DNA of 64,000 nt from Spirochaetales bacterium Spiro_02 (GCA_001604275.1 LVBD01000035.1:59442-123441), one strand, 5' to 3'; numbered from the stretch's first letter, positions 25,065-34,285 are shown. Program-made: numbers and translations. The notes: generated from the sequence alone by a model not told the origin.

Positions 25065-26225
25065 TCATGCATCGGACAAAAGATGGGACAACCGGGACGA
25101 TTGGCTGGCGACATCGTCGGAGAACGGTTCGATATGCATCAATACGCGGTCGATGATCAATGCGGCGGCACCGAACGACACCGCCTGGTATCCCAACGAT
25201 GAAAACTGGATCTGGCAATGAGCCGCACTATGCTCCAGGGAGTTGCCCTCGATCGCCATCCGGAGCATCTGCGGCATGAACGACTTGAACGGCTCGATAT
25301 TGCCCCCGATGAACACTTGCTCGATATCCAACGTATTGATCAGGAACGCGATGTTCTCGCAAATCTCCTGGATATAGTCCCGCAAGGCGGTCTCGCTTTG
25401 CATCACGGACGTTCCGGCGGGCAACGCCACTTGCTTCGACGAGAATGCGTCGCGATTGAATATGCTCTTGAACTCGCCCGCCTGTCCGCTGCTGCCGTGG
25501 TATATCTTCCCGTTGAGCCCGAACCCCAGCCCGATCGTCGGCTGCGGTTGATCGGACAGCGCTTCATATTGTTTCCAGAACTCGATCAGGATGAACAGGA
25601 AATTCTTCAACTCCCGCTTCTTCTGGAAGACCATCTCCCCCCAGGCTCCGCAGTTCGCATCGTTCTCAAGAAAGACTGGAAACGGAAACCGGGAAGCGAC
25701 TTCCGTCTTGAAGTCGAACGGTTGCCGGAATCCCAAGGATACGGAACGGTTGATGATCTGGCTCTCGCCGTCGATGATCCCGGAGAATCCGATGCCGACT
25801 CCCAGCAGATGACGGCGCAGGGATGCAAGCCGCCGACAGAGCGATTCGATCAGCGCGGAAATTTCTTCATCGAAGCTACAAGCGGTGAATCCTTTCGGCT
25901 CTGTCTCGGAGAACAGCACGTCGCCATCCAGATCGATGGCGATGGCGGTATATGAATCGGAACGAATCTCCATGCCGATGACCATGAAGTATTCCTTGTT
26001 CAGCGTCAGCCCGATGGCACGACGCCCCCCTTTCGGACTGGAATCCAGCATCGTGTTCTCCTGCACGATCTCCCGTTCCAGCAACCCGTTGACGATATTC
26101 GAGATGGAGGATTTGTTCAGTCCCAGCCGCGACGCAAGGTCGGCGCGGCTGAGCTGATCCTCTAGCCACAGTCGATAAATGACTCGTGACGAATTAATCA
26201 ATCTCGTCCTTCGCGGATGCGTCAT
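25065..26225 (-). CDS. ROK-family transcriptional regulator
   Basis: A 386-residue NagC/XylR-type ROK regulator. The N-terminal winged helix covers residues about 8-70 (SRADLASRLGLNKSSISNIV). The ROK sugar-binding domain follows, with IGMEIRSDSY, GVGIGFSGIID and FLENDANCGAWGE. The usual zinc-binding CxCGxxGC motif of sugar kinases is absent, as in many regulators. The ATG at 26225 has GAGG about 8 bases upstream; a GTG 9 bases earlier is less likely. It heads the sugar ABC-GH20 operon and faces the putP gene across a region with three copies of a candidate operator. Confidence 0.9.
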   Translation of the reverse strand: MTHPRRTRLINSSRVIYRLWLEDQLSRADLASRLGLNKSSISNIVNGLLEREIVQENTMLDSSPKGGRRAIGLTLNKEYFMVIGMEIRSDSYTAIAIDLDGDVLFSETEPKGFTACSFDEEISALIESLCRRLASLRRHLLGVGIGFSGIIDGESQIINRSVSLGFRQPFDFKTEVASRFPFPVFLENDANCGAWGEMVFQKKRELKNFLFILIEFWKQYEALSDQPQPTIGLGFGLNGKIYHGSSGQAGEFKSIFNRDAFSSKQVALPAGTSVMQSETALRDYIQEICENIAFLINTLDIEQVFIGGNIEPFKSFMPQMLRMAIEGNSLEHSAAHCQIQFSSLGYQAVSFGAAALIIDRVLMHIEPFSDDVASQSSRLSHLLSDA

Positions 26226-26248
26226 GCGTGCCACCTCGGTTTGTCTGG

Positions 26249-26260
26249 TTTTGTACTAAC
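26249..26260 (+). promoter_or_regulatory. Candidate ROK operator, site 1
   Basis: TTTTGTACTAAC, 24 bp upstream of the ROK start codon. The core TTnGTACnAA is a dyad. Confidence 0.6.
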
Positions 26261-26341
26261 TCATTCCTTCCTCAGTATAGTGATGACGAAACTCATGTCA
26301 AGAAAAATAACAACTATATATTATATATATAATTATAATCA

Positions 26342-26353
26342 TTTTGTACTAAC
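26342..26353 (+). promoter_or_regulatory. Candidate ROK operator, site 2
   Basis: TTTTGTACTAAC, identical to site 1, 93 bp from it and next to the A/T-rich promoter-like segment. Confidence 0.6.
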
Positions 26354-26509
26354 CGATCCACGAAGGTCGGAGAATTGTCGGTCTTGCGAACGGCCTTCGG
26401 TCCTCGGTTCTGAACTTTTCCGACTGTATGGTACGAATCATTTCAGAATGGATATTTCTTGCATAATTATACATTTTTTCTGGTAATGATTCTTGCAATT
26501 CCTCTCCAT

Positions 26510-26521
26510 TTTTGTACTAAT
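26510..26521 (+). promoter_or_regulatory. Candidate ROK operator, site 3
   Basis: TTTTGTACTAAT, 38 bp before the putP start codon, one base different from sites 1 and 2. Confidence 0.6.
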
Positions 26522-26559
26522 GGAGAGAAACGACTTATCAGGAAAGAGGGGGAGATGCC

Positions 26560-28122
26560 ATGCAGACTGCATCAGCACAGGTACTGATTGCGATGATACT
26601 GTATATTTCGGTCATCATCGGTATCGGAGTCTATTTTGCCAAGCGTGCCAATGAGAACTCCGAGAACTTCTATCTCGGCGGACGCTCGCTGGGGCCATGG
26701 GTCGCCGCGTTCAGCGCCGAAGCGTCCGATATGAGCGGATGGCTGCTGATGGGACTGCCGGGGGTCGCCTACTGGCTTGGTCTTGCCGACGCGGTATGGA
26801 CCGCCATCGGTCTGGCGATCGGCACCTACATCAACTGGCTGTTCGTCGCCAAGCGGTTGCGTCGATATTCGCAGATAGCCGGCAACGCCATCACGATCCC
26901 GGACTTTTTCAGCAACCGTTTCCATGAGGACAAAAAGGTCCTGATGGGCATTTCGTCCATCCTGATCCTAGTGTTCTTCTGTGTCTACGTTTCGAGCTGC
27001 TTCGTCACCTGCGGCAAGCTTTTCTCGACGCTCTTCGGTGCCGACTATACGCTGATGATGATCGCGGGGGCGGCGTTCGTGGTGATATACACGTTCCTTG
27101 GCGGTTTCCTCGCCGAAAGCGCCAGCGACTTCCTCCAGGCGATCGTCATGATCGTCTCCCTGGTTCTGGTCCTGACGTTCGGCACCATCGCAGCCGGCGG
27201 GCTCGACCAAGTTCTGTCGAATCTGCGGAGCATTCCCGGCTTCCTGGAATTCTTTGCGATCGCCAGTCCCGCCACCGATGCGAACGGCGTTCAGCAGATT
27301 GCGAACGGCGCGCCTGTCTTCGGTGCTGCGGGCGCGTACGGGTTCATCACCATCGGCTCCACTATGTCGTGGGGGCTCGGATACTTCGGGGTTCCACAGG
27401 TCCTGCTTCGCTTCATGGCGATCCGCAAATGCGATGAACTGACCAAGAGCAGGCGTGTCGGCACAATCTGGGTGGTCATTTCCTTGTTCGCCGCAGTCGC
27501 CATCGGCTTGGTCGGCCGGGCGTTGTATCCAACGGCTTTGCTGACATCCTCCGCGTCCGAGAACATTTTCTCGATTCTCGCCACTTCGCTGATGCATCCG
27601 CTGTTCGCGGGCATGGTCATGGCGGGCATCCTCGCCGCGACGATCAGTTCGTCGGATTCCTATCTGCTGATCGCTTCCTCGGCATTCTCCAAGAATCTCT
27701 ATCAGGGCATCTTCCGCAAGAACGCCACCGACAAGCAGGTCATGTGGGTCAGCCGCATCGTGCTGATCCTGATCGCGATCTTCGGCGCCTTGCTGGCGCT
27801 TGATGAACAGAGTGTCATTTTCAAGATCGTCAGCTTCGCATGGGCGGGCTTCGGCGCGACGTTCGGCCCGATCATGTTGTTCAGTCTGTTCTGGAAGCGA
27901 GTCAATCGCCAAGGCGCGATCGCCGGCATGCTCGCCGGCGGGGCGATGGTTTTCATCTGGAAGCTGCTGATCCGTCCGATCGGAGGCGTGTTCGGCATCT
28001 ACGAGTTGCTTCCTGCGTTCCTGGTCTCCACCGTGGCGATCATCGTGGTTTCTCTGCTCACACCTCCTCCGAGCGCGCGCATGCAGGCCGAGTTCGAACA
28101 AGCCAAAACCCTCGCTTGTTAA
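26560..28122 (+). CDS. putP: Sodium/proline symporter
   Basis: A 520-residue sodium:solute symporter with about 13 hydrophobic segments, closest in pattern to PutP. Motifs include FYLGGRSLGPWVAAFSAEASDMSGWLLMGLPG in the N-terminal part, AKRLRRYSQIAGNAITIPDFFSNRF, and TISSSDSYLLIASSAFSKN, where Ser/Thr residues contribute to sodium binding. GAGGGGGAGATGCC precedes the start. Proline is the expected substrate; another substrate is possible. The presence of candidate ROK operators upstream suggests that sugar status also affects this gene. Confidence 0.88.
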   Translation: MQTASAQVLIAMILYISVIIGIGVYFAKRANENSENFYLGGRSLGPWVAAFSAEASDMSGWLLMGLPGVAYWLGLADAVWTAIGLAIGTYINWLFVAKRLRRYSQIAGNAITIPDFFSNRFHEDKKVLMGISSILILVFFCVYVSSCFVTCGKLFSTLFGADYTLMMIAGAAFVVIYTFLGGFLAESASDFLQAIVMIVSLVLVLTFGTIAAGGLDQVLSNLRSIPGFLEFFAIASPATDANGVQQIANGAPVFGAAGAYGFITIGSTMSWGLGYFGVPQVLLRFMAIRKCDELTKSRRVGTIWVVISLFAAVAIGLVGRALYPTALLTSSASENIFSILATSLMHPLFAGMVMAGILAATISSSDSYLLIASSAFSKNLYQGIFRKNATDKQVMWVSRIVLILIAIFGALLALDEQSVIFKIVSFAWAGFGATFGPIMLFSLFWKRVNRQGAIAGMLAGGAMVFIWKLLIRPIGGVFGIYELLPAFLVSTVAIIVVSLLTPPPSARMQAEFEQAKTLAC

Positions 28123-28127
28123 GGTGA

Positions 28128-28147
28128 GGGTCATGGCAGGGTCATTG
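28128..28147 (+). repeat. Stop-associated direct repeat (copy 2, after putP)
   Basis: GGGTCATGGCA followed by GGGTCATTG, starting 5 bases after the putP TAA and preceded by TGA. G-rich sequence follows, as after pyrG. Confidence 0.75.
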
Positions 28148-28295
28148 CGAGGGGGCTTTGTAGGGGCGTTGTGCGGTCATTGCGCGGTCTTGGTACAGGC
28201 ATGGGCTTCATGGAGGTTCCGGTCAAGAGAACGACCTGCCGCCGATGTTTCTGACGCGTATCGATCCAGGAGGCATGGCAAGGAGCGCTCCGTTC

Positions 28296-28326
28296 AATTG
28301 TAAAATAAATTCGTGTTTTTACAATT
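28296..28326. promoter_or_regulatory. Palindromic promoter/operator before the acyltransferase-like gene
   Basis: AATTGTAAAA and TTTTACAATT form a 10-bp inverted repeat with an 11-base spacer. TTGTAA and TACAAT, 16 bp apart, lie inside the two arms and could be the -35 and -10, so a bound dimer would cover the promoter. Confidence 0.45.
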
Positions 28327-28372
28327 ATGCTGTATCATGGAAACTTGAAAAGAGAGGAGGCCGAACATCGAC

Positions 28373-29284
28373 ATGGTACAGACACAGGAGCGGTATCCGG
28401 AACAAGTCCGATTCCGGCGCAGGCGACGGGGAGACAGGAAAGACGGTTGGCGGGTGCGGTCCGTCGCTCCGATGGAAGCGCTGATTCCGTATATCATGGT
28501 CACGAGGAATGACTCGCAGAACTTGATCAGCGATTGCTTCGAAAGCTCGGCGGTGGATAGGTTCGTCCATCAGAAACGGAACGACGGGCTGGAAGGTTTC
28601 GGAATCACCCATGTGTTGCTCGCGGCGTACGTGAGGCTGGTGTCGCAGCGACCGAGAATCAATCGATTCATATCAGGGCAGAAGATCTATGCGAGGAGCG
28701 ACGGCATCGTCGTGAACATGATCGTCAAACGGAAAATGGATATCAACGAGACAGGGACGGCGATCAAGGTGACGTTCCAGCCCGGCGATACCGCCACAGA
28801 TGTCTACAGACGGTTCAGCGAGGTGCTCCACACTACGTTCGATACGCAGGAGACCGACTTCGACGGTACGGCGAAGATCATCAACCATATTCCGGGGATG
28901 ATGAAGAAATTCTCCATCTGGCTGCTGAAGACGCTGGACTACTTCAACATGCTTCCGATGGGAATCGTCAACGTCAGCCCGTTCCATGGGTCGCTGTTCA
29001 TCACATCGATGGCTTCGCTGGGAATCCCGCCGATTCATCATCATCTGTATAATTTCGGCAATGTGCCGGTATTCATGGCGTTCGGTTCGAAACGGACGAC
29101 AAACCATCTGACCGATGCGGGGCTCGTGGTGAAGCGAAAGTTCGTCGATTACACGTTCGTCACCGACGAAAGGATCTGCGACGGGTTCTATTTCGCCTCG
29201 GCGCTGAAGCTATTCCGCCGGTATCTAGCCGATCCGTCGGTCCTGGACTCCCCTCCTGAACAAATTTGTGAAGATGGACGATAA
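28373..29284 (+). CDS. Stand-alone 2-oxo acid dehydrogenase acyltransferase (E2)-like protein
   Basis: A 303-residue protein matching only the catalytic fold of dihydrolipoyl/chloramphenicol acyltransferases, with no lipoyl or E1/E3-binding domains. Supporting segments are GFGITHVLLAAYVRLVSQRP, FNMLPMGIVNVSPFHGSLFIT, LGIPPIHHHLYNFG and the C-terminal VTDERICDGFYFA. In E2 enzymes the last motif is HRxxDG with a catalytic His; here that His is Glu, so acyl transfer by the usual mechanism is doubtful. No partner gene is nearby. The start has GAGGAGG about 14 bases upstream. Confidence 0.7.
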   Translation: MVQTQERYPEQVRFRRRRRGDRKDGWRVRSVAPMEALIPYIMVTRNDSQNLISDCFESSAVDRFVHQKRNDGLEGFGITHVLLAAYVRLVSQRPRINRFISGQKIYARSDGIVVNMIVKRKMDINETGTAIKVTFQPGDTATDVYRRFSEVLHTTFDTQETDFDGTAKIINHIPGMMKKFSIWLLKTLDYFNMLPMGIVNVSPFHGSLFITSMASLGIPPIHHHLYNFGNVPVFMAFGSKRTTNHLTDAGLVVKRKFVDYTFVTDERICDGFYFASALKLFRRYLADPSVLDSPPEQICEDGR

Positions 29285-29436
29285 TATCGCGTCCTTTCAG
29301 TAGCCGGTTATCGATTTTTTTAACATATTGGTCTCATAGGAAAATAGAAGCGACAAGTCAAGGAGTCGCATGCGGATGGATTTTCATTCAGCGGCGCATC
29401 ATCAAGGACTTGGGATTTGTAAGGAGAAGAAATACA

Positions 29437-30033
29437 ATGAGTGAATTTGTACAGGCTATCAAACAGCGTCGGTCGATATATGCCCTTGGCAAAAACCCCA
29501 GTGTTGGCCAGGATTCCATCGTCAAGAAGATCGAAGAGGTGTTCACTGCCGTTCCGTCGGCGTTCAATAGCCAGAGCGCCCGTCTGGTCGTCCTGTTCGG
29601 CAAAGAGCATGACCAGTTGTGGGATATCGTGATGGATACGCTCCGGCAGATCGTTCCGGCGGGCAAGTTCGGTCCGACCGAAGAGAAGATCAATGGCTTC
29701 AAGGCTGCATACGGAACGATCATGTTCTTTGACGATACGTCCGTCACCGATGGGTTCGCGGCGAATTTCCCTTCTTTCGCGGCTAACTTCAAGCCATGGG
29801 CCGATCAGGCGAACGGCATGCTCCAGTTCGCATTGTGGACGGCGCTCGAAGATCTCGGCCTCGGAGCGAACTTGCAGCACTATAATCCGTTGATCGATGA
29901 AAAAGTGGCGGGGGTCTTCAATCTTCCCAAGACGTGGAGGTTGATCGCCGAGATGACGTTCGGCGAGAAGCTGGCCGACGCTGGTCCGAAAGAAACGATT
30001 CCTGCAGCTGACAGAATGCGCGTCCTCGCCTAG
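29437..30033 (+). CDS. Nitroreductase family protein
   Basis: A 198-residue FMN-dependent nitroreductase-fold protein of the YdgI/YodC type, an NAD(P)H oxidoreductase of uncertain substrate. The N-terminus EFVQAIKQRRSIYALG provides the usual Arg for FMN phosphate binding. Further family features are VPSAFNSQSARLVVL, MLQFALWTALEDLGLGANLQHYNPLIDE and the C-terminal AEMTFGEK. The ATG at 29437 has TAAGGAGAAG upstream, so it is preferred to an earlier in-frame codon. A terminator follows. Confidence 0.9.
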   Translation: MSEFVQAIKQRRSIYALGKNPSVGQDSIVKKIEEVFTAVPSAFNSQSARLVVLFGKEHDQLWDIVMDTLRQIVPAGKFGPTEEKINGFKAAYGTIMFFDDTSVTDGFAANFPSFAANFKPWADQANGMLQFALWTALEDLGLGANLQHYNPLIDEKVAGVFNLPKTWRLIAEMTFGEKLADAGPKETIPAADRMRVLA

Positions 30034-30102
30034 GATGGGCAGGAGCGAATGCAGAAGAGTTTCAGTTTTCTGCTTTCGAGCGTGGCCAGAGCAAGTTGTG
30101 GA

Positions 30103-30141
30103 GGCCGTCGGACCGAGCATGGGTATCCGGCGGTCTTTTTT
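30103..30141 (+). terminator. Terminator after the nitroreductase gene
   Basis: GGCCGTCGGA (from 30103) pairs with TCCGGCGGTC (to 30135) through one G-T pair, followed by six T. Confidence 0.75.
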
Positions 30142-30371
30142 ATAGCTTTCCGGAAAGCAACGCAAAAAACCAGAGCAAAAAATTCAGGTACCGGGTATGG
30201 TGCCGTTTGCAGGGCGGAAAGCGCGTCCAAAGCAGAGGATCCATCAGACAGACACCTCGGCTCTTGGGACTGAGTCAACAAAAAGCCCCTCGGCAGATGG
30301 CGCCGGCGCTTTTGTCGAAGGGCTTGTCGCTGAGAGAATGCCATGGTACGACCAAGGCTGGGCGGGTGAGA
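30142..30371. other. Convergent intergenic region
   Basis: No gene is supported between the nitroreductase terminator and the DUF4954 stop codon. It contains the palindrome GCTTTCCGGAAAGC and the minus-strand terminator at 30279-30325. Confidence 0.5.
30279..30325 (-). terminator. Terminator of the DUF4954 gene
   Basis: On the minus strand AAGCCCTTCG pairs with CGAGGGGCTT (one mismatch), followed by T residues. Confidence 0.65.
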
Positions 30372-32576
30372 CTAACCGAGCTGGACGGCATCCAGAACGG
30401 CGAACAGATCCTCGCTCTGGCGTTTTGCCTCTGCGATAAACGGATTGTCCTCTACACGCCCGAGAACGGCGTTGCGTTCGGCCAGGCTACGGTAGGTGAT
30501 CTCCCGGAATGCGTTGTCGTAGTCCTTCTGCTTCGTTCTGAGGACCTGATCCTCGACATAGGCTCGGATCCGGCGAACCTCCTGCGTAAGGGAAGCCCAT
30601 GTCGGCGGGTCGATGGAATCGACAACGAGCAAGCTCCGAAGCACTTGCAGACCATCGCAAGCGCGGTCGCATGGATATTCCTTCCACCACAGCTCGTACT
30701 GATCGTGAACCTCCCGCCAAGTGGAGATTCGTCCGGAACGGATATCCTGACGAAGTTGCTGCACCTTGCGTTCGAGAACCAGCTGCCCGCCGAGATTGAG
30801 CCATGGGCTTGACGGCTTCGTCGTGGCGTGTTCTCGCTGGAATTGACTGAGGGTCATGCCGGAATCCACACACCATCGGCCCACGCTCTTCACCCCATAG
30901 TAGAGCAGCATGTCGCGATAGGATCGCCACCCTTCCGCGGGCTTTAGTATCTTGACCGGATATATGGTGTTTTCCAGATTCTCGCCGACAACCTCCATCG
31001 TGGAAACCTCGTCGGGATGTTCGGAAAGCAATTCGAATCCTTTCCGGGAGAGTTCGCTCGGTTCCATTGCATCAGGGTCGACGCCATGGATCCTACACCA
31101 GGCCTGGGCCGTCCATCGTTGGAGCAGGTCCAGCGCTTGGAGCATTTCCTGTGCGGTATCCGGCGCAAGATAGTCGGTCTCCACATGCTGTACGATCCGC
31201 TTCCGACGATCGCGAGCCGTATACTTCCAACTGTTGCGCTCCAGCGCATACATATTGTACATCCACCAATAGGCCGGCATCAGTTCGCGGCGGTGGTCGC
31301 AAGTGTTGTCCGACAGCAGACAGAACGGCAGGGGGATGTTCAGTTCCGCAGGATAGTTGCCCTTGACCAGAAGCGTGAAACTGGCGAACTTGCTGTCATG
31401 CTTCAATGTGCTGGACAGGGCCGGCCAGAACCCGCGACCGGCGACGATCTCGCCGTCGTTGCCACGGCTGTTGTGGTTCGACCCCACTGTCGCGCCCGCC
31501 GCCATGTTGGATTGCCCCATGACCAGCGAAGCGATGAGGAACGAATTGTTGTGATGCTGTTCGTGTCCGGGAAAAACCAGATTGTTCAGGACCTCGCAGC
31601 AGGAGACGGTCGAGTTGTCGCCAAGGATCGAGTTGAGCAACCTGGCGCCGTACTTGAGGTTCGAATTGTCTCCCATGATGAATCTGACGGCTTTGCAGCC
31701 ATAGAAGATATGGCACCCGGAACCAATGATCCCGTTGACCAGCTCGATGCCCTCCCCCAGTTGCGTCGGAGACTGTTCCGTGGAACGGATCGTCAGGTTC
31801 TTCAGCTTATGGGCACCTTTGGCATAGGAAGCCGGCCCGAACATGACATCCTTGATGATCCCGCAGCTCTTGAGCACCGAGCCATCACCGACCTTGCCGT
31901 ACCATCCGCGGCGCAGATCGCAACTTCGGTCGGTCATTTCCTGGAACCGTCGCATCAGCGGCTCATCGTCCCGATACGCCGCCCAAAGCCATGCATCGGC
32001 GCAGATCATGCCGTCGAACGGAGCCACGGCCCTGCCGCCGGCCTCGTTCATTACATGGATCGTGACACGGACGGAAGGATCCTCGCCCTCCTTGACCACT
32101 CCAACGCCGAACTTGGCATGGTCGGTCGTCTGCATCTCGTCGATTCGGTGGAGGATCACTCGATCTCCGATGATATAGTGGCTGATATATGCGCAATCGT
32201 GGATGGCGCAATGGTCGCCGATATCCGTCGAAATAATCCTACAACCGGTAATCCCCTCCGGAACCGTGAAATCATGGTACTTGAGCAGTCCGTCCTGCAC
32301 GGCGCCGATGCGAACCAGTCCATGGAAACTGTTGCGGGAGATCCTCGTGGGATCAAACGGATCCTGCACAAGAATGTCGTCCCAGTCGTCGCAGGAATTT
32401 GCGTTCTTGACCAGCAGCTCGATTTCACCTGAACGAAGATGCCTCCAGCGCCGATCGGCGGACTTCGCCTGGATGTTCCGCAGATAATATTCATCCGTTC
32501 CTTCTGGGAGGAACTGTTCGGGGATGAAGCCATATCCATACCGAGAGCCGGAAACAATCATCACTTCGTTACTCAT
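30372..32576 (-). CDS. DUF4954 family protein with left-handed beta-helix
   Basis: A 734-residue protein of the DUF4954 type found in spirochaetes and Bacteroidetes. The middle (about residues 90-330) has hexapeptide-like repeats such as GCRIISTDIGDHCAIHDCAYISHYIIGDRVIL and later GNDGEIVAGRGFWPAL, as in left-handed beta-helix sugar-nucleotide or acyl transferases. The C-terminal half is helical and family-specific. The function is unknown; nucleotide-sugar handling is a guess. The start MSNEVMIVSG at 32576 is supported by a promoter whose -10 ends 6 bases before the ATG, which implies a leaderless transcript. Confidence 0.8.
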   Translation of the reverse strand: MSNEVMIVSGSRYGYGFIPEQFLPEGTDEYYLRNIQAKSADRRWRHLRSGEIELLVKNANSCDDWDDILVQDPFDPTRISRNSFHGLVRIGAVQDGLLKYHDFTVPEGITGCRIISTDIGDHCAIHDCAYISHYIIGDRVILHRIDEMQTTDHAKFGVGVVKEGEDPSVRVTIHVMNEAGGRAVAPFDGMICADAWLWAAYRDDEPLMRRFQEMTDRSCDLRRGWYGKVGDGSVLKSCGIIKDVMFGPASYAKGAHKLKNLTIRSTEQSPTQLGEGIELVNGIIGSGCHIFYGCKAVRFIMGDNSNLKYGARLLNSILGDNSTVSCCEVLNNLVFPGHEQHHNNSFLIASLVMGQSNMAAGATVGSNHNSRGNDGEIVAGRGFWPALSSTLKHDSKFASFTLLVKGNYPAELNIPLPFCLLSDNTCDHRRELMPAYWWMYNMYALERNSWKYTARDRRKRIVQHVETDYLAPDTAQEMLQALDLLQRWTAQAWCRIHGVDPDAMEPSELSRKGFELLSEHPDEVSTMEVVGENLENTIYPVKILKPAEGWRSYRDMLLYYGVKSVGRWCVDSGMTLSQFQREHATTKPSSPWLNLGGQLVLERKVQQLRQDIRSGRISTWREVHDQYELWWKEYPCDRACDGLQVLRSLLVVDSIDPPTWASLTQEVRRIRAYVEDQVLRTKQKDYDNAFREITYRSLAERNAVLGRVEDNPFIAEAKRQSEDLFAVLDAVQLG

Positions 32577-32582
32577 AGCGAA

Positions 32583-32612
32583 AGTATAACCGAGCGGAGT
32601 TTTCTTAAGCAA
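32583..32612 (-). promoter_or_regulatory. Leaderless promoter of the DUF4954 gene
   Basis: Minus strand TTGCTT (32607-32612), 18 bp, TATACT (32583-32588), then 6 bases to the ATG. No ribosome binding site is present. Confidence 0.7.
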
Positions 32613-32684
32613 CTGGAAAAATCATCCGGCCAGCGACTTTTTCAGCTTCGTTCGTACCCTCGCACCAGGGGAGGACGATACGAC

Positions 32685-32713
32685 TTGACGAAACTCGTCG
32701 GGAAAACTAGTTT
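32685..32713 (+). promoter_or_regulatory. Leaderless promoter of the first MATE gene
   Basis: TTGACG (32685-32690), 17 bp, TAGTTT (32708-32713), then 7 bases to the ATG at 32721. Confidence 0.65.
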
Positions 32714-32720
32714 GTCCAAT

Positions 32721-34094
32721 ATGAATCCGAAACAGACAGAAATGGGGACCGAGCCGGTAGGAAAGTTGCTCCTTCGCCTGGCGCTCCCCGCGATAAGCGC
32801 CCAGATCGTCAACACGTTGTATAATATCGTCGACCGCATCTACATCGGGCACATCCCGGAAACCGGAGCGATGGCTCTGACCGGCGTCGGCGTCACATTC
32901 CCCCTCATCCTGCTGATTTCGGCTTTCAGTTCCCTCATCGGAATGGGAGGAGCTCCGCTGGCGGCGATCAAGATGGGAGAAGGGAAGCTGGACAGTGCGG
33001 AGGAGTTGCTTTCGCAAAGCGCCGGAAGTCTGATGCTCCTGTCCGTTGTGCTGACAGGTCTGTTCCTTACCTTCCAAAAGCCATTGCTGCTTGCCTTCGG
33101 CGCCAGTTCGGACACGCTCGGCTATGCGACCGAGTATCTGACGATCTATCTAGCGGGTACGTTCTTCGTCCAACTGTGTCTCGGTTTGAATCCCTTCATA
33201 TCCACGCAAGGCTTCGCCAAGACCTCCATGATGACGGTCTTGATCGGCGCGGCGCTGAACATCGGCCTTGACCCGCTGTTCATCTTCACGTTCGGCATGG
33301 GGGTGAAAGGGGCCGCGCTGGCTACCGTCATCTCCCAGACGGTGGCGGCGGCATGGGTCGTCTCGTTCTTGCGGGGGAGCAGGACTCGGCTGAAACTGAG
33401 ATTGTCGAAGTTACGGCCGTCGCGCAAGGTCATGCTCCCGGTTCTGGCGCTTGGGATCTCCCCGTTCGTGATGCAGTCGACTGAAAGTCTGGTGGGGGTC
33501 ATCCTCAATGCCACGCTTCAACGGACGGGCGGGGATCTGGCGGTCGGTTCCATGACGATCGTCAACAGCGTCATGTTGTTCATCGTCATGCCCTTGCAAG
33601 GCCTGGGACAGGGCGGGCAACCGATCATCTCCTACAATTTCGGAGCAGGAAATTCAGCGCGGGTAAAGCAGGCGTTCAAGTTATTGCTCATCAGTTGTTT
33701 CTCATTCTCAAGCGTCATGTGTGTATCGGCGCTGTTGTTCCCTCGGGTCTTCATCTCCTTGTTCAGCAAGGATCCTGTTTTGATCGAACCGACGGTCAGG
33801 GCCATGCGCATATTCCTTGCGGGCATGTTCATGATGGGCGTCCAGTTCGCATGCCAGCAAAGCTTCATCGCACTGGGACAGGCGAAGATATCGTTGTTCC
33901 TCGCCTTGCTGAGGAAAATCGTGCTGCTGATTCCTTTGGTATTGATTCTTTCCCGGACGAAACTGGGGATGACCGGAGTCTTCCTTGCCGAACCGATCGC
34001 CGATATTCTGGCGGCGGGTACGACAGCGGTCCTGTTCTTTTCGAAATTCGACAAGATTCTCGCCGCTGGGCCGATGTCGAACACCCCGCGGTAG
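32721..34094 (+). CDS. MATE family multidrug/cation efflux protein
   Basis: A 457-residue MATE transporter with about 12 membrane segments in two homologous halves. Family features are PVGKLLLRLALPAISAQIVN, IYIGHIPETGAMALTGVGV, the loop with NPFISTQGFAKTSM, GLDPLFIFTFGMGVKGAALA and GLGQGGQPIISYNFGAG at the second-half equivalent. It exports drugs or metabolites using a sodium or proton gradient; the substrate is not readable. The start at 32721 fits a promoter ending 7 bases upstream; a longer frame upstream lacks family similarity. A second MATE gene is at 47760-49133. Confidence 0.92.
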   Translation: MNPKQTEMGTEPVGKLLLRLALPAISAQIVNTLYNIVDRIYIGHIPETGAMALTGVGVTFPLILLISAFSSLIGMGGAPLAAIKMGEGKLDSAEELLSQSAGSLMLLSVVLTGLFLTFQKPLLLAFGASSDTLGYATEYLTIYLAGTFFVQLCLGLNPFISTQGFAKTSMMTVLIGAALNIGLDPLFIFTFGMGVKGAALATVISQTVAAAWVVSFLRGSRTRLKLRLSKLRPSRKVMLPVLALGISPFVMQSTESLVGVILNATLQRTGGDLAVGSMTIVNSVMLFIVMPLQGLGQGGQPIISYNFGAGNSARVKQAFKLLLISCFSFSSVMCVSALLFPRVFISLFSKDPVLIEPTVRAMRIFLAGMFMMGVQFACQQSFIALGQAKISLFLALLRKIVLLIPLVLILSRTKLGMTGVFLAEPIADILAAGTTAVLFFSKFDKILAAGPMSNTPR

Positions 34095-34247
34095 CCGGTT
34101 GCACACTCCGTCGGATCTGGATTCCCCTATTGCTATTTTCTCACAACTTGTACCGATCGCATGTCTTTTTTTCAGATATGTTGTCCGATAGTCTGCATGA
34201 TTGCCTATCACTGTGCTAAAATACTCGCAAGAAGACACTCGACGTAC

Positions 34248-34276
34248 TTGCAAGCCATCGCAAACCATTATAGGAT
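34248..34276 (+). promoter_or_regulatory. Near-leaderless promoter of the esterase gene
   Basis: TTGCAA (34248-34253), 17 bp, TAGGAT (34271-34276), then 9 bases to the ATG at 34286. No ribosome binding site is seen. Confidence 0.65.
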
Positions 34277-34285
34277 ACCCATATA

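Larger units (their letters stand above)
26235..26559. other. Divergent control region between the ROK operon and putP
   Basis: About 325 bases without a gene. It holds three TTTTGTACTAA sites and a very A/T-rich segment (26300-26345, with TATATT and TATAAT words) that should contain promoters. Confidence 0.7.

Noticed and set aside
31017..32432. Long plus-strand frame of 471 codons
   Set aside because: It is antisense to the DUF4954 gene; no start signal or motif supports it.
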